This document shows, piece after piece, positions 1 to 8,408 of a stretch of DNA of 64,000 bases (position 1 is its first letter; every line of letters starts with the position of its first letter). This stretch comes from Streptomyces sp. S.PB5. Lineage in GTDB: Bacteria; Actinomycetota; Actinomycetes; Streptomycetales; Streptomycetaceae. Under the pieces are notes generated by a model. That model searched no databases. It worked only from the letters and a program-made list of their open reading frames with translations, and had not been told where the DNA came from. The stretch lies in contig NZ_JAQMWP010000018.1 of assembly GCF_030403745.1 (NCBI RefSeq), forward strand, positions 154,677 through 218,676, written 5' to 3'. Both the position numbers and the translations under genes were made by a program.

Positions 1-327
1 CCGGCGGGCTGGGACCGTACGATCAGCGTGGGTCAAGGACGCAGCGCCTGTCCGGTGCACTATGTGTGCATCTGGACGGGCACGAACTTCACCGGTAGCG
101 GCCTCGGTTTCACCGGCAGCATCGCACGCGGTGACGCCGTGTCGTGGTTCAACACCGTGTGGCAGGACCACGTCTATTCGGCGTTCAACAACACCCTCAG
201 CGTCCCGATCACCTTCTTCAACATCTACGGCAGTACCTGGACCCCCATCGGCAGTCTCAACCCTGGCACCTGGGTCGCCAGCGGTTGGGTGAACAGCGAC
301 AAGGCGGACGGTATGGGCTACGTGTAG
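1..327 (+). CDS. Peptidase inhibitor family I36 protein, 5' end outside window
   Basis: The frame is already open at base 1, so the gene begins upstream. The visible 108 residues contain the Cys-rich pattern CPVHYVCIW followed by an aromatic, Gly/Asn-rich beta stretch ending in DGMGYV. This is the pattern of the small secreted I36 inhibitors (SMI family) of Streptomyces, which are beta-gamma-crystallin-like and act outside the cell on metallopeptidases. The signal peptide, if there is one, lies upstream. A GTG at base 28 could serve as a start, but it lies only about seven codons before the conserved Cys motif, so it is unlikely to be the true one. Confidence 0.7.
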   Translation, partial: PAGWDRTISVGQGRSACPVHYVCIWTGTNFTGSGLGFTGSIARGDAVSWFNTVWQDHVYSAFNNTLSVPITFFNIYGSTWTPIGSLNPGTWVASGWVNSDKADGMGYV

Positions 328-825
328 GTGGTTGCACCTGCTCGTCCACGCACGGGCCGCCTGCATCGGTACCTGCCTGAACCCGGTCGGCCCGGGCACT
401 CGACCGTGGCGTTCACGCCGACGACCTGACGGTGATCGGGTTGGACGAGACCGTGCACATCGACAGCGAGCCCTCGGAAACGTCGCCGCCCGCGGCATCC
501 GCGGGCTCGGTGTCGGTCTACCTCCACGCGTTCAGGGGGGAAGGAGCAGAGTTGCCGGGACGGGAGAGGGAATCGGCCCGTCCCGGCGCATCCCCGGCTG
601 CCCTTGTCCGTCGGCGAACCCAGCGCGGCACACAGATGATGCGCCCCTGTCGGATGCACCGCGTCCTGGAGAGCCTCGACGATGTCCCGGCATGAACCCG
701 ACAGCACCGCCACGGCCGGCTCGGGTGACCCTTGAGCAACCAGCCACACCCTGACCGGTGATTCCGCCGGCAACCAGCTTTGATTCAACCGGTCGAATCA
801 ACAGTGCTGGTTGAGGACGGGCGGG
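328..825. other. Intergenic stretch with no supported gene
   Basis: Open frames exist on both strands, but none has a ribosome-binding site together with recognisable domain content. The stretch lies between the I36 gene and an IS30 remnant and is probably decayed DNA. Confidence 0.5.
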
Positions 826-1099
826 GAGGAGATCTCACGCGGGCTCTGTACCGGAGAGTCCTACCGGGCGATCGCCGGCCTGCTGGGGCGTCACCATGAT
901 GCCGACGCAAGGGGCCGACGATCTGTTCCGGCGGCCACTCCTCCCTCAGGAGAAGCAGCACCGTCTTCCTCAGCGCTGGACGGCGGGCAAGCAGGCACTG
1001 CTTCGGCCGCCGGGCGCGGTCAAGTGCCCGTTCCTGTGCAGCGGGTGCCCGGTGGACGTCGCGTCCGCCGTTGTTGGCTTCGCGGCTGATCGTCGACAC
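826..1099. pseudogene. IS30-family transposase remnant split by an internal inversion
   Basis: Plus-strand bases 826-891 encode an IS30 N-terminal helix-turn-helix (EEISRGL..GESYRAIAGLLGR). The part that should follow is on the minus strand at 1099-902, reading STISREANNGG, then RARRPK, then a WPPEQIVGPLRR motif, all in IS30 order. The two halves meet head to head between bases 891 and 902, so a segment has flipped inside the gene. The DDE catalytic domain is missing. No terminal inverted repeats were found. The element is dead. Confidence 0.7.
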
Positions 1100-1190
1100 C
1101 GGGACGATCCGGGGATGAAGATCAGCCACGAGACGAGCTGCTCCGGCAGGAGGAAGTCGGGGGCATCCGCGAGTCGAGGACCGTGCTCGA

Positions 1191-1550
1191 TCACAGCCTG
1201 GTGGCCAGCCAGATGGTCACTGCCGCGGTGGCGGTGAGGACGATGTTGAGTGCGATCCGGCGGTCTCCTCCGGTCAGGTGGACGGCGATCGCGCCGGTCT
1301 GCAGGAGTACGAAGCCGATGGCCGCGGCCGGTGCCAGTGAGGGAGCGATGCCGGTCAGCGGCGGCAGGATCAGGCCGGTCGCGCCGAGTATTTCGACCGT
1401 CCCCAGCGCCCTGAGGGCGGGCAAGGGTACGCGGTCGACCCAGGCCATCATCGGCCGGAGTTGGTCCCGGCTGCGGATCACCTTCAGCGTGCCTGCGTAG
1501 AAGTAGAAGAGGGCGAGCAGTCCCGCGACGATCCAATAGGAGATGTTCAT
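1191..1550 (-). CDS. DoxX-like family membrane protein
   Basis: This 119-residue protein is mostly hydrophobic, with about four predicted membrane segments. It begins MNISYWIVAGLLALFYFYAG, a typical DoxX-like opening, with the conserved FYFYAGxLK stretch near residues 15-24. Such proteins are integral membrane subunits often linked to thiol or quinone redox stress; the substrate here is unknown. It lies downstream of a broken cupin gene on the same strand, and both face away from a LysR-type regulator, so the pair was probably one small LysR-controlled unit. Start chosen at the ATG giving the normal family N-terminus. Confidence 0.8.
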   Translation of the reverse strand: MNISYWIVAGLLALFYFYAGTLKVIRSRDQLRPMMAWVDRVPLPALRALGTVEILGATGLILPPLTGIAPSLAPAAAIGFVLLQTGAIAVHLTGGDRRIALNIVLTATAAVTIWLATRL

Positions 1551-1718
1551 GGTTTCCGTTCATCGGCCACCGTTTCGCGGCGGCCCGTCGATTACGTCGA
1601 TTGCCAGGGGGTCCTGGCAAGGCCCGGGCTGTCGCCCGAGGGAGTCGTGCACCGAAGATCGGGAGCGTCACAGCTCCGCCGGTCGAAAGGAGGGCGACCG
1701 CCTTGCGTCCCGTCGACT

Positions 1719-2029
1719 TCAGGCGGAGTCGGCGGCAGGCTCGGTCGCGTAGCGGTTCAGCGCGTCGATATCGGCTCCCGCGGCGTCAACGGCCAGCCGC
1801 CGGAGAAGCCCTCGCCGTGTTGGCCGTGTTGGTGCTGCGGCGGTCCTTGGGTGTGCGGAGCGGGGACGGACTCGGCGATCGCGAGGCGGTGCCCGGTGTG
1901 GCTGCCGTCCTCCAGAGCGCGCACGTGTGTGGTGCCCGGAACGATCGTCTCGCCATCGCCGGGACGCACCACCGATACGGCGGGGTCGGTCTGCAGCTCG
2001 CTGTTCCATGCCTCTTCGCTCATGCTCAC
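1719..2029 (-). pseudogene. Cupin-domain protein with internal deletion
   Basis: From the ATG at 2029 the reading frame gives a cupin N-terminus (MSMSEEAWNSE, then PPQHQHGQHGEGF, which carries metal-binding-type His residues). After about 65 residues it leaves the family pattern. A second minus-strand frame at about 1790-1719 encodes what looks like the family's C-terminal tail (ALNRYATEP). The beta-barrel core between the two is missing, so a deletion with a frame change has destroyed the gene. It lies divergently from the LysR gene at 2105, with the palindromic element 2056-2097 between them. Confidence 0.6.
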
Positions 2030-2055
2030 GAGTGCACCGCCGACGCACTGTCAGT

Positions 2056-2097
2056 GTCCAAGACTCATTCCGCAGCGCCGATACCTGATGGGTATCG
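2056..2097. promoter_or_regulatory. Candidate LysR-type operator with upstream conserved block
   Basis: Bases 2079-2097 form a perfect 7-bp-arm palindrome, CGATACC / GGTATCG, with spacer TGATG. A GTCCAAGAC block lies at 2056-2064. The same block plus a related palindrome occurs twice at 13194-13311 in another LysR neighbourhood. Read on the minus strand, the block gives TTGGAC, a possible -35 hexamer, which would put the palindrome near the usual LysR recognition position. The palindrome also sits directly in front of the LysR start codon, consistent with autoregulation. Confidence 0.6.
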
Positions 2098-2104
2098 TTG
2101 CAGC

Positions 2105-2956
2105 GTGGAGCTACGGACTTTGCGCTACTTCGTGGCGGTCGCCGAGGAACGCCACTTCGGGCGGGCCGCCACCCGACTGCACATGAGTCAGCCGCCGCTG
2201 AGCCGGGCGATCAAGCGGTTGGAGGCCGATGTCGGGGCCCTGCTGTTTGCCCGCTCGCCCACTGGCGTCACGCTCACGGCGGTGGGCACGGTGCTGCTCG
2301 ACGAGGCGCGGGCCCTGCTCGACCATGCCGATCGCGTCCGTGTACGCGTGAGCGCGGCGGCCGGCGTCTCGAACCTCACCGTCGGCATCTTGGGCGACGG
2401 TACCGACCCGGGAGTGTCCAGGCTGGCCGCCGCCTACCGCAGAAGCCACCCCGGCATCGACATCCGCATCCGCGACACCGATCTGACCGACCCGACGTGC
2501 GGGCTGCGCGCCGGACTGGTCGACGTCGCCCTGACTCGGGCGCCGTTCGACGAGACCGCCCTGACGGTGCGTGTGCTGCGGACCGATCCGGTCGGTGTGG
2601 TCCTGCGTGCCGATGATCCGCTGGCCCGCCGGGACCGGCTGCGGCTGGCCGAGCTGAGTGACCGTCGCTGGTTCCAGTTCCCGCAGGGCACCGACCCCAT
2701 CTGGCAGTCGTACTGGAATGCCGGCAGCCTGCGCGAGGGCCCGGTGGTGCGCGCCGTCCAGGAATGCGTGCAGGCCGTGCTGTGGAACGGCACGGTGGGC
2801 CTAGCCCCGCTTGGGCACGAACTGCCCGCAGAGTTGGCCGTGGTGCCGCTGGTCGACATGGTGCCGAGCCGTGTGGTGGCGGTGTGGAACGAGGGTGACA
2901 CCAACCCGTTGATCCGATCCTTCATCGAGATCGCGACAGCCGCGTACCGCCACTGA
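2105..2956 (+). CDS. LysR-family transcriptional regulator
   Basis: The 283-residue protein has a winged helix-turn-helix at residues 1-60 (LRYFVAVAEERHFGRAATRLHMSQPPLSRAI) and a LysR substrate-binding domain over about residues 90-275. The frame is open further upstream, but the GTG at 2105 gives the canonical LysR N-terminus and lies just downstream of the palindrome 2079-2097. It is divergent from the broken cupin gene and DoxX, its likely original targets. A related LysR is at 11204-12103. The effector is unknown. Confidence 0.85.
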   Translation: MELRTLRYFVAVAEERHFGRAATRLHMSQPPLSRAIKRLEADVGALLFARSPTGVTLTAVGTVLLDEARALLDHADRVRVRVSAAAGVSNLTVGILGDGTDPGVSRLAAAYRRSHPGIDIRIRDTDLTDPTCGLRAGLVDVALTRAPFDETALTVRVLRTDPVGVVLRADDPLARRDRLRLAELSDRRWFQFPQGTDPIWQSYWNAGSLREGPVVRAVQECVQAVLWNGTVGLAPLGHELPAELAVVPLVDMVPSRVVAVWNEGDTNPLIRSFIEIATAAYRH

Positions 2957-3216
2957 GCATCGGCAGCCGGTGCGTCGCAGCTCGCGAACAATGCGCACGT
3001 TGCGGCCCTCTGGACACACACGAGACGGGTTGCGGGTCAAGCCTGGGCCCGCGCGGCCTTGTCCCGCCCCGCCCTGTGGCATCCCTCGCGCCCCCTCGGC
3101 GCCTTAATCGAAGAGATTGCGCCGAAGTGGGGCCCGGCGCATGAGTCGGCCCTGTGCGAGCATCGCGGCCGGGACTGACGGCGGGCCGCGGACGTGAGCC
3201 CCCGCCACCAGTCGGC

Positions 3217-3402
3217 TTGACCGACCGGCTTCTGGTCACCCTGGTCCGCTTGCGTCATCAGCTGCCGCACGCGGCTTCGGCCGAGTTCTACGGGGTGGGC
3301 CGCTCCACCGTTTCCGCCGCAATCGGCGAGGTCAGGCCACCGCTGGCCGCCCGCGGCTTCGCCGTCCCCGACCGGTCGGGACTGCGGCTGCGAACCCTGG
3401 GC
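3217..3402 (+). pseudogene. Transposase N-terminal helix-turn-helix fragment (IS5-like, DDE_Tnp_4 type)
   Basis: The frame encodes LTDRLLVTLVRLRHQLPH followed by YGVGRSTVSAAIGEVRPLLA-like sequence, the helix-turn-helix that precedes the DDE_Tnp_4 domain in a common Streptomyces transposase. After the GLRLRTL motif the sequence loses all similarity and no catalytic domain follows. It is a short relic of an insertion sequence between the LysR gene and the secreted hydrolase. Confidence 0.55.
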
Positions 3403-3704
3403 ACTGACGGGGGGCGCCGGGAGGCATGGGTGGGGCAGGATCCGAAAGGGCACGATCCCAAGCTGCGGCCTGCTCCTCGGGGATGAGGCAGAGGCCGTGC
3501 TGTGCGGCGTCCTGGGCCATGGGTGTGCAGGCCATGGTGGCTGGGGTGTTCTCCCATTCGGCGAGGTGCAGTCGTCGTGATCACATGCACGACTTGTGCG
3601 CACACTATGAACAGAATCAAGCGACACATGGTGCACCGTCACATGCGTTCCTAGCATCACAGCGCTCGGCGCGAACTGCGCCCCTGGAGTTCAGGAGCAT
3701 CGCT
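3403..3704. other. Upstream region of the secreted hydrolase
   Basis: No gene is supported here. The last 120 bases are locally more AT-rich (around 3590-3640) than their surroundings and probably hold the promoter of the hydrolase gene, but no convincing -35/-10 pair can be defined. Confidence 0.35.
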
Positions 3705-5168
3705 GTGAATCGCTCAGGCCGGACTACTTTTCCCTCTCGTCGCCTCCGGACCCGCGCACGACGTCTCGTGACGCTGACTGCTGGTGTCACAGGCCTCGTT
3801 GCCGGGTCACTCAGTGGCATCAGCCCGGCCCGGGCGGCGGCAGAGACGCCCCCAGCACTCGTCTCCTGCCCTGCCAACCTGGCGGAGAAGGCCACCTGTT
3901 ACACCGGTCAGGACTCCAACGGGGCTTTCTACGCGATCGCTGTTCCCAAGCGGTGGAACGGCTCGCTCGTCGTGCACGCGCACGGCGGCCCCGACTTGGG
4001 TGACGCGTCCGATCCCGAGCGGAGCGTCGGCGACCTGCAACGTTGGTCGGTGATGGTGGACCAGGGGTATGCCTGGGCGGGCTCGTCCTATCGGCGCGGG
4101 GGATACGGGACCCGTATGGCCGCCGATGACACGGAGAATGTCCGTCGGCTCTTCGTGAAGGAGTTCGGTGTTCCTGATCGAACCTACGTACACGGCCAGT
4201 CCTGGGGCGGGAACGTTGCTGCCAAGGTCGTAGAGGTGTACGGCAAGCACGGTGCCTATGACGGTGCTCTGCTCACGAACGGAGTGCTGGGTGGCGGCTC
4301 GCGTGGATACGACTACCGTGTCGACCTCCGCGTGGTCTACCAGTACTACTGTCAGAACCTTCCTCGCCCCACCGAGCCCCAGTACCCGCTGTGGCAGGGG
4401 CTGCGGCCCACATCGACCCTGACGACGACGGGACTACGGGCCCGTCTTGAGGAGTGCACGGGATACGCGTCGGCACCGCAGGACCGGACCGCTCTGCAGC
4501 AGCGCAACCTTGACGACATCCTCGCAGTCACACGTATTCCGGAGCGCACCCTCGAATCGCACCTGCGCTTCTCCGTGTTCACGTTCCGCGACATCGTGCA
4601 CAACCGGCTCGGCGATCGGAACCCCTTCAGCAACACGGGTGTGTGGTACTCCGGTTCACACGACGACAAGGCGCTCAACAAAGGTGTGGAGCGCTTCTCC
4701 GCCGATCCCGTGGCCCGGCGAGACCTGTCCTACGACAGCGATCTCACCGGCCGGGTCTCGATCCCCGTACTCACCTTGCACGCCATTGACGACCCCACCG
4801 CGTTCGTCGAACACGAGGCCGCCTACCGGGCCAGCCTCGAAGGCGCGCACCGGGAGAAGAACCTTGTACAGACCTTCACGACGGAAGACGAGCACAGCGA
4901 ACTGAGCAACGCCGAGTACGCCAACTCCATCGCCGCGCTGTCCACTTGGGTACGTACGGGAACGAAGCCCACCCCGCGGTCCGTCGCATCCTCCTGTGCC
5001 TCCTACGACCGCACCTACGGGACAGGCTGCTTCTACGACCCTGAGTTCCATCCTCAGCCGTACGCCTCTCACGTCGAGCCCCGGCCGGGAGGGCTGTCGT
5101 GGCCGGCCATGACGGCTCAGCAGGAAAGGAACTGGAGCCGGATCGGCGGGGTCGGCATCGCGCCGTGA
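3705..5168 (+). CDS. Secreted alpha/beta hydrolase
   Basis: This 487-residue protein has a basic N-terminus and a hydrophobic segment ending in ARAAAE at about residues 42-47, a clear export signal. The alpha/beta-hydrolase core carries VVHAHGGPD (oxyanion region) and the nucleophile elbow GQSWGG, whose Ser is the likely catalytic nucleophile. A candidate acid is the Asp in HAIDDPT and a candidate base is the His in EDEHSE. The GTG at 3705 was chosen because an AGGAG-like site (TCAGGAGC) lies about 8 bases upstream; the frame is open further back but without signal-peptide logic. The substrate is unknown; a secreted peptidase or esterase role is plausible. Confidence 0.8.
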   Translation: MNRSGRTTFPSRRLRTRARRLVTLTAGVTGLVAGSLSGISPARAAAETPPALVSCPANLAEKATCYTGQDSNGAFYAIAVPKRWNGSLVVHAHGGPDLGDASDPERSVGDLQRWSVMVDQGYAWAGSSYRRGGYGTRMAADDTENVRRLFVKEFGVPDRTYVHGQSWGGNVAAKVVEVYGKHGAYDGALLTNGVLGGGSRGYDYRVDLRVVYQYYCQNLPRPTEPQYPLWQGLRPTSTLTTTGLRARLEECTGYASAPQDRTALQQRNLDDILAVTRIPERTLESHLRFSVFTFRDIVHNRLGDRNPFSNTGVWYSGSHDDKALNKGVERFSADPVARRDLSYDSDLTGRVSIPVLTLHAIDDPTAFVEHEAAYRASLEGAHREKNLVQTFTTEDEHSELSNAEYANSIAALSTWVRTGTKPTPRSVASSCASYDRTYGTGCFYDPEFHPQPYASHVEPRPGGLSWPAMTAQQERNWSRIGGVGIAP

Positions 5169-5256
5169 GGGGGCTGGCCGAGCCGGCCGAGCCCCATGCC
5201 CGGCCGCCAATGCGGGCGGGCGGCAATGCCGTCAGCGAGTGCCAGTAGTTCAGGAG

Positions 5257-5293
5257 GTCCCCCGGGGGACGGTCCCCCGGGGGACGGTCCCCC
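5257..5293. repeat. Tandem palindromic repeat between convergent genes
   Basis: The 14-bp perfect palindrome GTCCCCCGGGGGAC occurs at 5257-5270 and again at 5272-5285, a 15-bp period, followed by a half copy (GTCCCCC) at 5287-5293. Each unit is self-complementary and the array can form several alternative GC hairpins. It lies between the 3' ends of the convergent hydrolase and NAD(P)H-binding genes, where a bidirectional terminator would be expected. Confidence 0.6.
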
Positions 5294-5315
5294 ACGGGGA
5301 TGTGGGCTGTGGCTG

Positions 5316-6023
5316 TCAGTAGCCGATGGTGAAGCGGCGCTGGACGAACCGTGGCAGCTCCGCTTCATCGATCAAGGCGATGGCCGCGTCCTCCGCCGAG
5401 ATACGGCTGCGGCCGTCGGCGTCCAGGACGGGTTGGTCGCCGCCGATACGGAAGCGGCCGGTGCGCTCGCCGGGGCCGATCTCTTCCGCGGGGCTGAAGT
5501 AGGTCCACAGCCGGTTCGATGTCCGTAGAACGTTCAGGGCGTCGCGGTGACCGCGTACCGCTGCGGCGTATTCGCGGGGCAGCCCGAGTTGGTCGAGGGT
5601 GGCGTGCAGAAGCTCGTCGGAGTCTGCTCGCACCACTCCCGGTTCGATTTCGAGGCTGCCGGCGCCGCCGATCACGATGAGCCGGGTCTGCGGGCGGCTC
5701 TCCAGAGCCTTCAGCAGGGCCCGCGCGGCCGCCGCGTAGACGGTCGGGTCGGCGATCGAGCGCCGGACGGTGTCCGCGAAGTCTTTGGCGGCATTGCCCG
5801 GCTGGAATGCGCTGATCAGTATGTCGAGTCCGGGCAGGATGCCGGCGATGCTCTTCGGGTCCAGGACGTCGACGCTCGTCCAGGTGATGTTGTCCCGGCG
5901 CTCCGCGCGCTGCGCCTGATCGGCGTCCCGGCTGAATGCCTTGACGTTGTGTCCGCGGTCGAGGGCCTCGGTGACGACCCGGCTGCCGACGGTGCCCGTG
6001 GCTCCGATGACTCCGATGTGCAT
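5316..6023 (-). CDS. NAD(P)H-binding oxidoreductase (atypical SDR)
   Basis: The 235-residue protein opens with MHIGVIGATGTVGSRVV, a Rossmann GxxGxxG dinucleotide site, and continues with FSRDADQA at the cofactor ribose region and VIGGAGSLEI in the core, as in the YwnB/NmrA-like atypical SDRs. The length is normal for the group. It lacks the classical Tyr-xxx-Lys dyad and may be a reductase or a redox sensor. It is divergent from the TetR gene at 6133, which probably controls it through the palindrome 6076-6104. Confidence 0.85.
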   Translation of the reverse strand: MHIGVIGATGTVGSRVVTEALDRGHNVKAFSRDADQAQRAERRDNITWTSVDVLDPKSIAGILPGLDILISAFQPGNAAKDFADTVRRSIADPTVYAAAARALLKALESRPQTRLIVIGGAGSLEIEPGVVRADSDELLHATLDQLGLPREYAAAVRGHRDALNVLRTSNRLWTYFSPAEEIGPGERTGRFRIGGDQPVLDADGRSRISAEDAAIALIDEAELPRFVQRRFTIGY

Positions 6024-6075
6024 GGTTCTCCCCGGTGCGTGCAGAAGTAGTACGCGCCACGATTCGTGACGGCGT

Positions 6076-6104
6076 GCAGAAACTATACGCTGTGAAGTTT
6101 TTGC
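6076..6104. promoter_or_regulatory. Candidate TetR operator in divergent promoter region
   Basis: GCAGAAACT at 6076-6084 pairs with AGTTTTTGC at 6096-6104 with one mismatch and an 11-base spacer, in an unusually AT-rich patch. It lies between the divergent NAD(P)H-binding gene and TetR gene. Confidence 0.45.
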
Positions 6105-6132
6105 GCGAGACTAAGTAAGTCGACGCTGTAGA

Positions 6133-6858
6133 GTGCCTGTTGTGACAGTCACGGGCACCGGTGGAAGGCGCGAGCGGCTACGAGCCGAGACCACGGCCGA
6201 GATCAAAAAGGTGGCGCTGGCGTTGATGGCCGCAGGCGGACCGGACGCCATCACCCTGCGGGCCATCGCCCGCGACATGGGCATGACCGCCAACGCCATC
6301 TACGGATACTTCCCGACCAGGGACGACCTGGTCACCACACTGATCAACGACGTGTACACCGCCCTGGCCGACGCGGTGGACACGGCGTGGCAGACCACAC
6401 CCTCCGCCGAACCCGCCGCCCGGATCGAGGCATGGGCCAACGCCTTCCGGGCCTGGGCCCTGGTCAACCCCCAGGGGTTCCGCCTCATCTACGGCGACCC
6501 CGTGCCCGGCTACCAGGCCCCCGAGGGAGGCCCCGCCCCGGCTGCCGCACGGCGGGTCTGCACCGGCCTCACCGCTCTCGCGGCAGCCGCCTGGCCGCAC
6601 GCCTGGCACCTCTACCAGGACAGTGCCTTCGACTGGTCCGACTTCGACCCCGGGCTCCTCGAGAAGGTGCGGCCCGCCTTCCCCGACCTGCCGCCCGCAG
6701 CCGTCGCCCTCGCCCTGCGTATCTGGGGGCACCTGCATGGTCTGGTCTCGCTGGAGGTCTACGGTCACATGGGCACCCAGACCACCAGCCCGGAAAAGCT
6801 CTTCCGTGAGGAACTCGCCCAGCTCATACGGACACTTGGCATCCCACCCCGGCGCTGA
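6133..6858 (+). CDS. TetR/AcrR-family transcriptional regulator
   Basis: The 241-residue protein has a TetR N-terminal helix-turn-helix (ITLRAIARDMGMTANAIYGYFP) at about residues 38-60 and a WHG-type C-terminal ligand domain with the WGHLHGLVSLE motif near residues 198-208. The start is the GTG at 6133; another GTG nine bases downstream (6142) is an alternative. Divergent orientation and an intergenic palindrome suggest it represses itself and the adjacent oxidoreductase. Confidence 0.85.
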   Translation: MPVVTVTGTGGRRERLRAETTAEIKKVALALMAAGGPDAITLRAIARDMGMTANAIYGYFPTRDDLVTTLINDVYTALADAVDTAWQTTPSAEPAARIEAWANAFRAWALVNPQGFRLIYGDPVPGYQAPEGGPAPAAARRVCTGLTALAAAAWPHAWHLYQDSAFDWSDFDPGLLEKVRPAFPDLPPAAVALALRIWGHLHGLVSLEVYGHMGTQTTSPEKLFREELAQLIRTLGIPPRR

Positions 6859-7078
6859 GCGCCCAGGCGCCGACAGGATCAGTGAACTGCGGACCCAACC
6901 GTGAAGGCTGCACCGGCTGCCCGGCAGACGGACGGACCTGCTCTGCCGATCTCCCCGCCCCAGGGCCGAGAGCGGGGTCTGCATCAGGCCGTGCGCATGC
7001 CAGGCGCCACAAGCGCACCGCCACCGGGCCCGTCGGGCTGCGGTGGCGGTGTCGGTGGCGTGGGGGAGTTGGTCGGGG

Positions 7079-7147
7079 GGTGGCCTCGGCGGCGTCGATG
7101 ATGACGTCGGCGACCGTGTCGGGCTGGGAGATGGAGACCGCGTGACA
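7079..7147 (-). pseudogene. C-terminal shard of an alpha/beta hydrolase
   Basis: A minus-strand frame encodes CHAVSISQPDTVADVIIDAAEAT, which resembles the last helix of alpha/beta hydrolases, where a catalytic His precedes V.ISxPxxVAD. Nothing of the core domain precedes it except a possible frame-shifted strand (VTKVTAAHMISDS). The rest of 6859-7362 shows no gene. Confidence 0.35.
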
Positions 7148-7362
7148 GGCAGCTCCGAGCCAGAGTCGCTGATCATGTGGGCTGCCGTCACCTTGGTGAC
7201 CGGACACACCGGCCGCCGGAGTTCCCGGCACATGGGCCGGCAGCCCTCCCGGGAGCACGAACGGGACTGATCACCATGGCCCTGCCGACGAGCAGGGCCA
7301 CCTCTTTCCGACCGCGACGCCAACGCCGCATCCGGCCGACGGAGGACTGCCGCGTCGGTCGC

Positions 7363-8397
7363 CTACGATCCGGTCTTTGCGCCGATGCCATGGGCGAGGA
7401 GGCTCTCGGCGGTGTCCTCGATGGTGTCGTCGATGGGGCGCGCTCGCCATCCGAGGAGTTTCTCCGCCTTGGTGCTTGTGGCGTCGAGGTCCCGGCCGAG
7501 CTGGTGTTTGAGCAGGCGCAGTTCCGGGTTCACGAGGCTCAGTGTGCGGGCGACCCAGACGGGCAGTTCACGGGTGGGGGCTTTCGCGGCGCGTTCACCG
7601 AGGCGGTCGTGCAGGATGCGTGCGATGTCGATGACGCGCAGGCTGTGCCCGGCGATGGCCAGGAAGCGTTCGCCGGCGGCTGCCGGATCGGTCATCGCGC
7701 GCAGGTGCAGATCTGCGACGTCGCGGACGTCGACGAAGCCCATCCCGAAGGGAGGGCACGCGGGAACCTGCCCTTCGAGCATTCTGCGGACCAGACGCAG
7801 GGATGGCGGGTCGTCCAGGCCGAGCAGGGGTCCAAGGACTCCTACGGGGTGGACCGCTGCCAGTTCCAGACCGCCGCCTTCGTCCTGGATGAACTGCCAG
7901 GCGGCGCGTTCGGCGAGTGTCTTGGAGCGCTGGTAGGGCGGGATGTCACTGTCGACGTCTGTCCAGTCCTCCTCGGTGAACGGAGTCGAGCGCGGCGGGT
8001 GTCCGATCCCGACGGCGCCGAAGGCGCTGGTCAGGACGACCCGGCGGACACCGGCGTCGCGGGCGGCGCGCAGCACTCGCAGGACGCCCTCGCGTGCCGG
8101 GACCACCAGGTCGTCGTCGTTGGCCGGCGTGTGACGCAGGGTCGGCGAGGCGACGTGCAGGACGAACTCGCAGCCGGCGACGGCGGCATCCCAGCCCTCG
8201 GGCTGTTCGAGATCGGCGCGTACGACGGTGAGACGGTCGTCGTCGAACGGTGTGGCCGCGTGCAGCCAGGACCGCAGTGCCGGCTCGCGTTGCAGGTCGC
8301 GGACCGTGGTGCGGACGGTGTGCCCGGCCTCCAGCAGGGCCTGGATGCACCAGCTCCCGATGAAGCCGGTTCCTCCGGTGACCAGTACCTGTGCCAT
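7363..8397 (-). CDS. NAD(P)-dependent epimerase/dihydroflavonol-reductase-like SDR
   Basis: The 344-residue extended SDR starts MAQVLVTGGTGFIGSW (Rossmann TGGTGFIG) and has the catalytic Tyr-Lys dyad in YQRSKTLAERAAW, as in dihydroflavonol-4-reductase-like enzymes that reduce small aldehydes or ketones. The frame is open upstream, but the ATG at 8397 gives the normal N-terminus and has AGGAGAGA just upstream. It is the last gene of a three-gene minus-strand operon with the DUF998 membrane protein and the aldo/keto reductase, under the divergent TetR gene. Confidence 0.85.
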   Translation of the reverse strand: MAQVLVTGGTGFIGSWCIQALLEAGHTVRTTVRDLQREPALRSWLHAATPFDDDRLTVVRADLEQPEGWDAAVAGCEFVLHVASPTLRHTPANDDDLVVPAREGVLRVLRAARDAGVRRVVLTSAFGAVGIGHPPRSTPFTEEDWTDVDSDIPPYQRSKTLAERAAWQFIQDEGGGLELAAVHPVGVLGPLLGLDDPPSLRLVRRMLEGQVPACPPFGMGFVDVRDVADLHLRAMTDPAAAGERFLAIAGHSLRVIDIARILHDRLGERAAKAPTRELPVWVARTLSLVNPELRLLKHQLGRDLDATSTKAEKLLGWRARPIDDTIEDTAESLLAHGIGAKTGS

Positions 8398-8408
8398 CTG
8401 TCTCTCCT

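Noticed and set aside
318..788. 156-codon minus-strand ORF
   Set aside because: No ribosome-binding site, no recognisable domain, and it overlaps open frames in several other phases, as expected by chance at this GC content.
3332..3535. Short minus ORF (MACTPMAQDAAQHG...)
   Set aside because: Too short, no start signal and unrecognised. It may be a gene shard but cannot be supported.
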